A program made the position numbers and the translations under genes. From Rostratula benghalensis (taxonomy: Eukaryota; Chordata; Aves; Charadriiformes; Rostratulidae): a DNA stretch of 64,000 nucleotides. Below, in pieces: positions 53,176-64,000 of the stretch. Position 1 is the stretch's first letter; each line of letters begins with the position of its first letter. The stretch is taken from assembly GCA_013399305.1 (NCBI GenBank), contig VXAI01000038.1, forward strand, positions 4,566,118 to 4,630,117, written 5' to 3'. The notes under the pieces were generated by a model. The model was not told the origin of the DNA. It ran no database searches and saw only the letters and a list, made by a program, of their open reading frames with translations.

Positions 53176-53935
53176 GATAGACCTTATTTTTTGATTAAAA
53201 TCCTAAGGATAATTTGAAGGTAAATTTCCATTTTTCAGTTTCAGGACCATTTGTGCTAGCTGGATTTAAAATTACAGCTTTGGACTGTGCATAAGATTTC
53301 ACATATCCTTGAAATTCCCAAACTTCCTCTGGAAGAAAGAGACAGATGTTTGTTACAGTGATAGTGGACAGAAGTTGTTAAAAGACTTTTTACTGCCTTT
53401 TTGTGCCCTTTGTTTATAAGAACACTTATATCTTGCATGCAGGCATTCAAATCAGGAACATCTAGCATACTATATGGAAATGTAGTAAAACATTGTCACA
53501 AATTGAAATCATGTAGATGTTAGGAAGAGTTGAAAATTTTTGAATTGCCGATGGAGAATGCTGCATAGTTATGTAGAATTTTGAGTACAAAGTGACCTCT
53601 GCATTAACGAAGAAAGTGTTACCCTGCTGATGTCATGATTTGGAAACCCTAAGGCAGGACCTGTCAGATACCAGATCTTGTCTTGCACAGTGATTATAGA
53701 TCCAGCATAAGAAAAGAAACTTGATTTCCAGCATGTTGCTGAAGTGAATTCATTGTTGTTTTAAGTAAACAAGGTATCAGCTCTGGTCCAAGGTGTGGGC
53801 TGGAGATTTTTCCCTAATCACGTAAATAGTTCCATTGAAGGTCCCAAGGTATTCAGCACAGAAATTCTTCTACTGTTACATCTAATGATATATAAACTGA
53901 ACATCTAGATGCTTTGTCACACGAAACAAATCATA

Positions 53936-54078
53936 CGCCTCTTCTGCCTCAGTTATTTCGTTTATTAAATTGGAATACTGAAACCTACCTTCTCGCAGGG
54001 GTGTTGTGAAGATTAATTAATTAGTTTGTAAAGTGCTTTGATCCCATAAAACACTACATAAGCGCCAAGCATTATTAT
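53936..54078 (+). mobile_element. MIR-type SINE remnant
   Basis: The order of blocks follows MIR: CTTCTGCCTCAGTTATTTCG, then AAATTGGAATACTGAAACCT, ACCTTCTCGCAGGGGTGTTG, TGAAGATTAATTAATTAGTT and GTAAAGTGCTTTGATC, with ACATAAGCGCCAAGCATTATT at the 3' end. This corresponds to the core and 3' part of the element; the tRNA-derived head is missing. MIR/CORE-SINE activity is ancient in amniotes, so this is one of the oldest recognisable pieces in the window. It is noncoding. Confidence 0.82.
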
Positions 54079-55021
54079 GAAGAATTATAAAATGCCAGCT
54101 TTCATATGCACCTTGGGATAGCTGCTTTATAGATACAAATCTGTTCTGCTCTCCTTAGAATTGTGTTGCTTCACTTTTCCTACATAGCAGCCCATTCACA
54201 AAATGAGCCAATTTTAAGAAAGATGCAATTTTTGGAATAAAGAGGAGATACTGTCACAAATATATTTTTCAGTTAAGGACTCGTACATTAGAGGCAAATT
54301 TTGCTGGAGGATTTGGAATGGTATTTCAGAACACCTCTGTCTGCAGCAGGAGGGAGGTTAGTTGGATTTTTAATACCTCCCATATCTGAAAGAAAAGTAA
54401 GATATCTTTCTACTTCCGTTCCTTTATTAGATCTTAAGTATGGGATAAGTATTCGAGAGGGTTTTTGGCTTTTATTTTATATGAAGTGGCTGTTAAATCA
54501 TTAGTATGTGAATAATTAATTCAATTAAGCTTAATAAGGAATAAGCTTTAAGTCACAGGAATCTCTTTCATTAAAAGCTCTATTATCCAAGATTATTACA
54601 TTGCAATGAAGTGAAAAAAAATCAGAGTTTTATTGCCTAATAGACAAACTGTGGCATTTACTCTATATTAGCAAGAAAAACTCCCATCAGCTATAGAACT
54701 ATGTAATAGTTTAAGTTGCTTCAAGGGTATTGTGTATTCCAAAAACCAATACAGGTCTTCAAAGATTTAATCTCAAATTGAAATTTAAACATTAGCATAA
54801 TTTAGGTTTACAGCAATCTGTCTTATTACCCTTCTATAATGTCTTTCTTTCATCACGTCATTTTAACTGGTATTTGGTGATCCTGACAATGGAAATTTTC
54901 ACACAGGAGGGGCATAAGTAAAATTTCAGAATGGTCTAATCAAGGCTCTAGCTAATGAGATGTGTATACACACATATGCTTAAATACATGACATATATTA
55001 TATATTTGTTTAATTATATGT

Positions 55022-55660
55022 TTGAGGGCTGTGCCACCATCCAGGATGACCTGGACAGGCTGGGCAGAGAAGAACCTGATGAGGTTCAACAAGGGTAAGT
55101 GTAGGGTCCTGCACCTGGTGAGGAAGAATGCCAGGCACCAATATAGGTTAGGGGTGGATCTGCTGGAAAGCACTTCTGAGGAGAAGGATCTGAGGGTCCT
55201 AGTAGACAGTAAACTATCCACGAGCCAGCCATGTGCCCCTTTTGCCAAGAGGACCAATGGCATCCTGGGCTACAGAGGGAAGAGTGTGGCCAGTAGATGG
55301 AGGGAGGTCATTCTCCCCCTCTACTCTGCACTAGTGAGGCCACAACTGGAATACTGCATCCGGTTCTGGGCTCCCCAGTTCAAGAGAGACAGGGAACTAC
55401 TGGAGAGAGTCCAATGTAGGGCAATAAAGATGGTTGAGGAATTAGAGCATCTCCCTTATGAGGAAAGGCTGAGAGAGCTGGGACTCTAGTCTGGAGAAGA
55501 GAAGGCTGAGGGGAGACCTTCTTCATGCTCACATGGATGAGAAGGGTTGGTTCAAGGAGGATGCTGTCAGACTCTTTTCAGCCGTTTCCAGCAATAGGAC
55601 AAGGGGCAACAGGCACAAGCCGGAACATAGGAAGTTCCATTCAAATATGACGAAAAACCA
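55022..55660 (+). mobile_element. CR1 LINE fragment with broken reverse-transcriptase ORF2 C-terminus
   Basis: About 640 bp matches the C-terminal end of the CR1 ORF2 protein. The + frame from 55022 reads TWTGWAEKNLMRFNKGKCRV, then LGVDLLESTSEEKDLRVLVD, and later [15 protein letters not shown] and [20 protein letters not shown]. These are the thumb and post-RT motifs typical of CR1. A stop codon interrupts the protein after RELGL at 55487-55489. The coding sequence resumes in a different frame near 55533 (KEDAVRLFSAVSSNRTRGN), so there is at least one frameshift. The match ends near 55660, before the 3' untranslated octamers, so the copy is truncated at both ends. It is an inactive fossil. 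Confidence 0.93.
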
Positions 55661-57299
55661 GATAAGTTCTCCAGACTCCAGAGTTGTGTGTAATCATCTG
55701 CAAAAAAGCACTTTTAAACTATTGTTATCACTGATCTTTAGGCTATCGTGCAGGCGTTTGCATTAGTCATTCAGTAAATAGTTTTTCTTCTCTAAATTGC
55801 TTGTGTAAAAAAGCAAAACTTTTTTTTTTTTCCCCCTGGTGCTTTTTTCTTTCTGAATAGGCATCCCTAGAACACTCCTTGCCTTCTGCTACTCTAGAAC
55901 CATGTAAAGAGAGCAGAAAAAGTTTGGAAAACCATTCTTTTAAATTCACTGGAATGTGCCCTCTGTATGAGCGGATGGCAAAAATATCTTGGGGCAAGAA
56001 GGAGACTGTGAAATCAAACCACAAGGAAAGAACTACATGCAAACATGTTCCTAGTGTCAAAAGCAAAAAGGACCTTAGCGATTACCTCAGTGATGTGACC
56101 TGGAGACTGGTCCCTCAGAAATTGCTGTGTCTGTAGCGGAAGATGTTTCAAGGGTCTGTAATCAATACAGTATAAATCCCCGCGGCTGGTAGTCTGTGAA
56201 CAATCTCATTTCTGGGCAACTGCCAGAAAAAACCCCAAATGTTCAGGTTCCTAAATTTTTCTCAGTCAGCAAGACACGGGGAGGGGTTGCTGGAGTGCAT
56301 TATCATACCCAGCTTCTGAATTGAGAAATTATTATGTTTTCTCCGTCTTCATATAGTACAACACATCCTTCCTAAGAATGTCCTTTTTTTAAAAAAAAAA
56401 AAGGCAATAAATGCAGACTATTGAAAATATGTGACATCTTTTGATGGGTTACGGTTTTGGTTGTATGGTGACTTGCTGGCAGTGAAAGGCAATTCACAAA
56501 TGGTGTGAAAATAGTTACAGTTTATAAGGATGTTTTCATTGGCTGACAGTAGTGTCTCTTGGGACCCTATTTTAAACATCTCACATTTTAAAATATTTGC
56601 TCAAGCAATTTGTCTTGAAAATTGAAAAGCATATAAAAACATATGAACTTCTTATGCAAAAAATCTCCTACTTTTCCCAAAAGCCTTGTGCAGGGTTGCA
56701 AAGCCACTGGGGATTATAAAGCTAACATTTATTTCCACTAAGAAAATGTACAGATAGACCTTAACAACCAATGCAAGACTAAGTTTTACTGTAGAAGGTG
56801 TTTCATGCTAGTGCTTTTCTTTTTTTTTCTTTATTTAAAGTACTTCTGGAAAATTTATTCAGTATATATTGTGTATATCAATATATATAAGCACATTCTC
56901 TTCAGCATCAGGATGGAAGAAAATGAGGAACGAATAGCTGCTGGGGAAGGACTTTGAGATCTCAATTTGAGCTGCATTAATGGAAACCGGTGCAGTAGGG
57001 TTGGGACCAAGTGTTCTGGCACTTATTTTGCAGGCTTCCCTCTCATTGACCATAACTTTTCTAAAACCTTTTCTGTGTTATTTCTGTCAGTCCTGAACCT
57101 ATCTGCATTTGGAGATCTCTGGATAAACTTGAGAAATGGTGGAACTAGTAAGAAAAAAGTTATTACGATATTGTTATCCACAAATGCTGTCCTCTTGTTT
57201 TGGCCTTTGCTCTCTGTGACTTTTTGTGGTGCCAATTTTTATGGTAGATGTTACTGGTGGAAATGCTAACCAAAATTAGCTAACAATAATTAGTCTTTG

Positions 57300-57376
57300 T
57301 ATAGTTCTTTATATATAGATATGTATGTACTTCTTTTTATATATATGTACTTTATTTATACATATATATAAACAAG
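57300..57376. repeat. TA-rich simple repeat
   Basis: Alternating TATATA stretches are interspersed with ATGTA. It is low-complexity AT DNA within intron 4. Confidence 0.6.
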
Positions 57377-59848
57377 TTGTGTGTTTTACAATAATAGACA
57401 TGTATCTTAACAAGACAATATAGATGAGATACATAAGAAGAAACACTCCAACAAAATTTGGAATGCTTCTGCTTATGTGGGAGAGGAACAAAACATTAAT
57501 TTACCATGATGCTAAGTCTTCTTACAATCTACTTCATAGATATTTTTACCACAATATTATAAATTTCAGGCTATGAAATCACTTGGAAAGTGCTTAGAAA
57601 TTCTTTGAATTCAGATGACTACAGAGTGTTTGTATGTGGTCAGTTGAGGTGGTAAATCTTTTTTTAGACCTTGCTGATAAGCTCAATCCTTTCAGTGAGA
57701 CTTCATCATCTGTCTTTTCATCTTATCATTATCTCTAAAATATGTCTTGTATCTGCGCCATTTGGCTCTGTATGTAAAAAGCAGATATCACAATCAGTGC
57801 ATAAGATGGGAAACAAGCTAAAGACAAGGAGGCACATACTGAATATTCATCCCTCTCTCCTTTTAATTATACCCATTAGAAGCTTATTTCATAATTATAT
57901 CCCAGACTACATTTTATTTTTGGCTAACAACTGAGAATGAAGCACAATGCATCTTTAAACATTAGTCTGTGGGCTGTTTCTGCAACAAGAGTGTCTCCAA
58001 ACTATGCGTAATTCTAATGCAGGAATTCTACATTATGGTTATCCTGAAATGCCTTTGAATATTGTTTCATAGCGTTAGTGTTTCTGGAGAGTTGTCACAT
58101 AGGACAGAGGAGAGGACTTTTGTTTAAAGAGGTAATAGAGTAGCCGTAGGAAAGAGATGCCATTAGTCGTTTTCATGTAACTTTGTTATGCCGTCAAGAA
58201 AATACATTCTAAAATATTTATGTGAAAAAACTTGTGTAAGGGCATTGTTGTGTGTGAAAACACTTCCCTCCCACCCCTGTTCAAATTAGTTTATTTCCTT
58301 TTGAAAGAAGAGGTACTGAAGGTACTGAAGTCAAGGTTAATTATTTTTTCATAGCTGCCTGTGTTCAGGTTCTGATGCAAGATGTTTTTATGTCATAGAG
58401 AAGACACAATATAATTTCAGGAAAATTATTTGCATGCAATTCAGACAGAAGGATGCTGATAAAATGTTGGATGCTGGTGCCTAGGAATGTGATATTGGTT
58501 TGCAGTTATGTATGCCTTTAATAATACAAAAACATAAACCTTAAGCTGGTTCTGAAGGGTCCTGAAGTCTTTTCCAGACTCCTTTCCTGCAGGATTCGAA
58601 ATTGTTTTAAAAATATTTAGCTTAAAAGAAAAAACAACAAAATATTACCAAGAACAGAAAACAAAACCTAAAATAATCAAGGAGTCATGAGTATAAGTTG
58701 CAGTTCCAGAAAAATGTAAATACCATTGTTTGAGAGCATAAAGTTCTTCATACACAAGGATTAGGAAGAAACTGCACAGGGGGTTCTGGAGGTACCCGTT
58801 GATGTTGCATGTGGGGTCCCACTCATGGGAACCAAGAGCAACTGCCATTTGCCCTTTAAGTAGGGATTTTTGTAATGTCTCCTCTGCTGCTGCTTTGATT
58901 TAACTGTACAGATCAAAACTTCTAATGCATTTGCATATCATGGCACTCATTCTTTTGGTATATTGAACACTTGACTTTAATTATTTCCAAAACCATCTGA
59001 AAACATTACGTGTAGGGATGTCTCAGCATCTAGTAATGTGGTTTTATTTATTTACTTTGTGTTAATATTTTGTTTCCACAAATATTGAAGGTATATTTCA
59101 TTTGTTGAAGGAGATAGACGCCCATTTCATCTGCCTCATCTGGTCGCATCTTGTTTGCTCTAACACGTTTAACTTAATCTTTTCATGCTATTTCAATACA
59201 ACTTTATTTTCATTACAATCTATAGCTGCAATCTATGGGATTGCTAGGAAAATGTACTGTGTCTTGATCACAGAAATAATGGTAAGACTGAATCAAGCCA
59301 CTGATGTTGTTAGCAGTGGGAATACTACCCTGCAGAACTGAACACAAGAAAAAGGGCATGGTGACTAATATTTGTTTAATGTCAAGAATGAAAGTAAATA
59401 TTAAGTGTTATGTTTGCTATTCGTTATAGCTATTATAAGTTCTTATTAGAAATTGTCCAGAGGAAGTAATAGATATTAGATCAATACAAGGCAATTAGGT
59501 AATACACGATTAATAGATGCAATGCCTGAACTACATAGCTTCAAGAAGGGAAGGATAATTGTAAGTTAACCTTATGAAAAAAAATTTAAAAAGCATTGCT
59601 AAAGCAGTTTTTCTCACTTAGGTTTGTGTTTGTTTTTTGTTGGGTTTTTTTTTTCTGTAACAGAGCTGCGTTTGTCGGTACAATAAGTAGCAAACCCAGC
59701 ATTTAGCTTTGCTTTGTTAAGTATGGATCTGTGCGTTCTGTTTTGTCTTATATCAGTTACGTCACTGATGGCCAAGCTGACAAACCTGGAGAGTTTGCTG
59801 GGCCTGAGCAAATATCTCAGAATATCACTACTTTAAATTTGCCACATC

Positions 59849-59886
59849 CCCACTCCATTTTACAGGCATGGGAAACTGAGGAATAA
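59849..59886 (-). mobile_element. Possible MIR fragment, minus orientation
   Basis: CACTCCATTTTACAGGCATG followed by GGAAACTGAGGAATAA matches the most conserved stretch of MIR in reverse orientation (CCCCATTTTACAGATGAGG...). The similarity does not extend beyond about 38 bases, so the call is tentative. Confidence 0.4.
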
Positions 59887-62187
59887 TGTTGTGCATATGG
59901 TAGAAAACCAGAAGTATTTATAGAAATAAGGTATCCTCATATTTTCAGACTTGTAAAATTCCATTTCAATTGACAGAAATGAGCTGTAATTGAGGCTTCA
60001 TTGGTGTTCATTAGTTTTGACAGGGACAAGCAAGTGAAAAGTTATATTCCTTGCAATTATTTGTTCTTCAGCTGTTCTTACCAGTCCTGGAAAATATGAT
60101 ATTCAGAGTGGTTTTTTAAATGACATTGGTAGCTCAGGCCTAGCGTGGCAAACAATCTTTTGTCCTCCATCCTGAAAGTGTGATATCAGTTAAGAGAACA
60201 AGGTGTTAACTCTGTATCAGAGGATTTATCTAGTAAAAAAGTTGTAGTGAAGCCATTTTGAAGCCAGAAACATGAGAGTTCCCGTTTAGATAAGCAAGTG
60301 CTTCTCAGTGTTGGCAAAAAGGGTCAATGTTAGCAAAAATATTCCCCTTCTCCATTTGAGCATTACTTTTGTAATATTTTCAATACTGAGTAGTAATGAA
60401 AATAAGTTGTATAGGTAAATTGAGATCTGTGGCTGGCAGAGTGAGAGGTTCCCCTCCTCGTTTCTTAGCACTGACAAAGTTATCCTGCTTCCTTGTTTGC
60501 TTTGAAAACACTTCTGACTTACCTTAGCTCTACTCTTCTGCCTTGCTCATCCAGGCTTTCTGTTCAGCAATTTCCTAATGTAAAGCATGTACAATTTCTA
60601 AATCTTTATAAAAAGCAGTTGTGTTTTTGTGGTTAGTTTTTCATTCAATTACAGGCGTTGTTTATCCCGTGTCATCCTTCTCTTCTAAAATTTGTGATGT
60701 GGTCTATTTTTCTTTTCCTCCGTATTGTAAAAATAATGGGGGGAGGGAGGAAGGCGGGCTGTCTTAGATTAATAGCATTAGATTGCAATTTATCTTAATG
60801 CCGTGCTTCTGCTTACTAACTACTTCAAAATGCATCGTTTTCATCCAACTCCAGTGGGACCATTTTTAGAGTACTGTTTTGGAGGCACTGTGACAGCTTC
60901 AGTAAATGGTGAGTTTTAATTCGTTTGTCTAATGAAGATTAGGATCTTGGCTAATGACTACATAGTCATAAGTGATGATGCTTTTCCCTCCTACTCCCTT
61001 GTTGCTTAGAACATATATTAATTGTGCAGATGGTAGTGGCTTAGCTGTGTGATAGTTTGCTTTCCATCTCCTCCTCTCATGACATTTACACCGTGCAAAG
61101 AGGGTGTATTGCCATCTCCTTATTTATGAAGATTTGTGATTCATCACCTGCCTTTTAAATGAAATACTAAGATTATATCTTGTTGCTAAGAGGCAGAATT
61201 TGGATATGCACTTTCTTTTTTTAAGCACACCTGTGCCAAGCTTTGCCTGAAACCTTCAAACAAATTGCAGCTAGAAGCACTGAATTTTCATTTTCATTCC
61301 TACTTGATGGCATGTGAAACTTGCAGAGACTGTTTTATGTGGGGTAACTACAAGTAATTCTTTAGGCATTCAGGAGATTGACAGACTTTTCAGTCTGTAA
61401 CATAGCTATAACTTCAGCCAAGATGCACAGATATTTAAGTTTCACTGCAAACACTTCTATGAATTACTAGAATTCAAGTGTGATCTGTGTGTGACAGAGA
61501 GAAAGTAAATATTTTTACCGGGTTTTTTTATTGTTTTGCTTGTCTTATGCATCTATTCATTCTTATTGTTTTCAAGAAACAACAGGAAAAATAATAATAA
61601 TTTCAAGACATCTTCTTCTTAAAAATTCATCTGTCTGTCGTGACCATCCTACTCACCAGATTGTCTACTATTGCTTCTTTCACAGAATAGTGTTGCCGTT
61701 TCTGTGTTCTATCGTTATCTAGATTTGTGCTTCATAAAAGTCACTGATTTCTATATATTTTACTCATGATTTAAAGGCTTGCTTACTTTTATTACTCCTG
61801 GGCTCCTGACCATTATTTGCAAATATTAGGGCAATTGAATTTGATCTTCATGCTTTATTTTGCTCTTCATTTGTTTAGGAAAGATCTTGTGTTGCAGGTA
61901 CAATCAAAGGAAGTTAAGGATTACCCCTTAAAAGTTATTTTTGCAAAGTAAGAGAACAGTTCTCTTCCTGTCAATGAGAGTTCCACCTCTGGTGTCTGCT
62001 TATGCAGTATATATGCGTTGTCTGTGGCTCTGTCTATGAAGCTGCTTGGAAGAGGAGGGGGTGAGGCAGTAATGAGCTCTTAGGTCACAGAGGAGTGATG
62101 CTGAGAGAGCATCAGTGGCTTGGAGGGCTGTTAGATAAGTGTCAAGGTTCCTGAGATACAGATGGTCAGAAGTGTGAATGGAGAAGT

Positions 62188-62233
62188 GATGTAAAAAGGA
62201 GTAGAAAAATGATGTAAAAGGATGTAAAAAGGA
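62188..62233 (+). repeat. Short tandem repeat of GATGTAAAA
   Basis: GATGTAAAA occurs three times in 46 bases with variable A/G-rich spacers. It is a small local duplication, with no larger element visible. Confidence 0.55.
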
Positions 62234-62574
62234 CCTTGTTTTTCCTGCATACAGTCACAGGCTGGCACCAAGTGCACGGTTTCTGCTACCTAACACAGAA
62301 TGCGCAAAGGCTTTGCATAATGTGTAGTTAGCTCTCTGAGTGAAGTGCTGGTATTCTGAATTTAGGAGGCTCTCTGGTAGTCCAAGAAGAGAAGTTATTA
62401 GAAAATCACTTTATTTGCGTAAATGAAAAGGTGAGACAGGTCCACTGCACCACAAACATACTTGCATCTTTTCAGAGTCATACGTTTGAGGCTGACTGCT
62501 GAAAAATGTGAGGAGTGCAGCAGTTTTGAGCAAGCTGTTTGTCACCTTCGTGTCTGTATCTCTGTGAAATATGG

Positions 62575-62722
62575 ATTATAATATGATAAATAGATTATAT
62601 TAATAAAACGTATATAATTACACTGACATGATTATATAATATATGATACGATTGTGTTTGTATAATTATAATATATAATCTGCATCATGATAAAATATTT
62701 CAGTTATATTTTATAATATATA
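62575..62722. repeat. AT-rich low-complexity region
   Basis: About 150 bases are dominated by ATATAA, TATAAT and TATATT words, including near-inverted arms GATTATATAATATA (about 62630) and TATAATATATAATC (about 62667). It could extrude a cruciform or act as a matrix-attachment-like sequence; neither is shown. Confidence 0.6.
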
Positions 62723-64000
62723 ATGTTAATTTGTCTAAGAAAGGTGGATTGTAATTGTAATATAAGACTCCATCTGACTTCTGAAGGCCTGCTTCCTTAG
62801 TGCAGTACTGACATTCATACAGTTAGTTGTCTCACTTGTCAGGTTGGAAGAATATCAGAGGAAAACCACTTAACAAGAAAGTTATTAAACTTCTGACAAT
62901 ATTTGCTAAATTTCAGTTCTATGGTTAGGAATGACATTTACCACCTATAAGAGAGATTTTGTGTGAGTTGCTAGCTCTATCTTATATTAAATGAACATGT
63001 ATACTGCATGACAGTAGGGATGAATTCTGGACAGTGCTTGAAAGATCTGAAAGTTTGCATATGAAATACTGAAACACTGAGACAATGGAAAAAAACCCCA
63101 CAGAACAAAACCCAAACCAAAAGGTTGGATATTTCTCCCTGCATGGCAATTAACTAGATACTTGGGAATATGTGTTGTGAAATTAATACTGTGAAATAAA
63201 AATACTGAAACAGAACTATCTTGCCCATTCAACACATGGCAGAGATGATTTTCACGTACCTCCCTGTATTTCTTACTTGAGAAACCTGCTTGCCCTTGCT
63301 TATTTCATTATGCAACATTCTCTCCTTCTGCCCCCATATTGCAGGCAGTGCTGACTTGAAGTCCACATCTTCCTAGGATTTTTCTGTTGAGCTGTTATTT
63401 TTAAAAAGCTCTTCAAAATCCTTCCCTAATTATTATGCCTCATGGAGTGAGTGGTGCAAGCTATTATTAACCTTGCACGTTAAGAAAATGTAAAGATGTT
63501 CTTGCTGGGTGGTTAATAGAAACTATCACGTCATTTGGTATCAGATAACAGTGTTGAGGTGCAGACATCCATAATGTGAAAGATAACATTTATAAAAAGA
63601 CACTTAGTGCTCTTCACAGGGAAGAGTCCTGTGATAAACACCAGATTTGACATAGCACAAATTCAAACTCTTAGGTTTTTAAGTTCTTGCTTTATAAATG
63701 TGAATCCTACAAAATACTGATTTTGCAGCTAAAAATTTCCCCCTCTAAAGCCTATCAAACAGGCTGGTATTGTAAGAAGTCATCCTTGTTTTGTCAAAGG
63801 GCTGTGACTGGATGGCTGTTGCTTCCATGCCTGGGCTCAGGAGTGGGTAAGAATGTGTAATAAAAGGGCCCAGCAGCCATTGAACCCACTGCTGTGCCTC
63901 TGAGATGGCTCTGTGCTGAACCTGCTATGTGAGCCATGCTCTCACCTTGTGGGTTTATGCCAGTGTTTTCAGTCACCTCAAAGTACCCGTGGTTTAATCA

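Overview
This window is vertebrate nuclear DNA from one protein-coding locus, and the host is most likely a bird. Three signs support this: decayed CR1 LINE 3' ends, a short alpharetrovirus/EAV-like solo LTR, and AT-rich introns with short transposon fragments and no Alu-, B1- or L1-like sequence. The species cannot be fixed from the sequence. A crocodilian or turtle is not formally excluded by CR1 alone, but the LTR type favours a bird.

The only gene I can support is GABRB2, the beta-2 subunit of the GABA-A receptor chloride channel, read on the + strand. Its first four coding exons are present: 193-269 (signal peptide), 403-494, 1472-1539 and 46725-46945. All junctions are GT-AG and the reading phase carries through every one. 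Together they encode about 152 residues: the signal peptide and the N-terminal part of the extracellular ligand-binding domain. The remaining exons (rest of the extracellular domain and the four membrane helices) must lie beyond 64000.

Layout: 1-192 is the 5' UTR or promoter-proximal region, with a palindromic NRF1-type site. The first three coding exons are packed into 1.35 kb. A two-lobed CpG island (about 905-1345 and 1575-1995) brackets exon 3 in introns 2 and 3. Intron 3 then runs about 45 kb to exon 4, and intron 4 fills the rest of the window. Intron 3 carries CR1 3' ends (4460-4696, 33561-33604, 37642-37713, 37989-38129), a solo LTR with a target-site duplication (19550-19829), a strong G-quadruplex motif (3614-3636) and a 44-base assembly gap (31812-31855). 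Intron 4 carries a MIR-type SINE (53936-54078), a longer broken CR1 piece (55022-55660), a possible second MIR fragment (59849-59886), an unresolved tRNA-like old repeat (about 48381-48575) and AT-rich low-complexity DNA.

The other open reading frames in the window look like chance intronic frames. I see no tRNA, rRNA or second gene, and no sign of a novel multi-gene system. The most interesting observations are regulatory: the CpG island around exon 3, an intron-2 reading frame that runs open and in phase into exon 3, and a sense-oriented solo LTR with an intact-looking core promoter and poly(A) signal inside the long intron.
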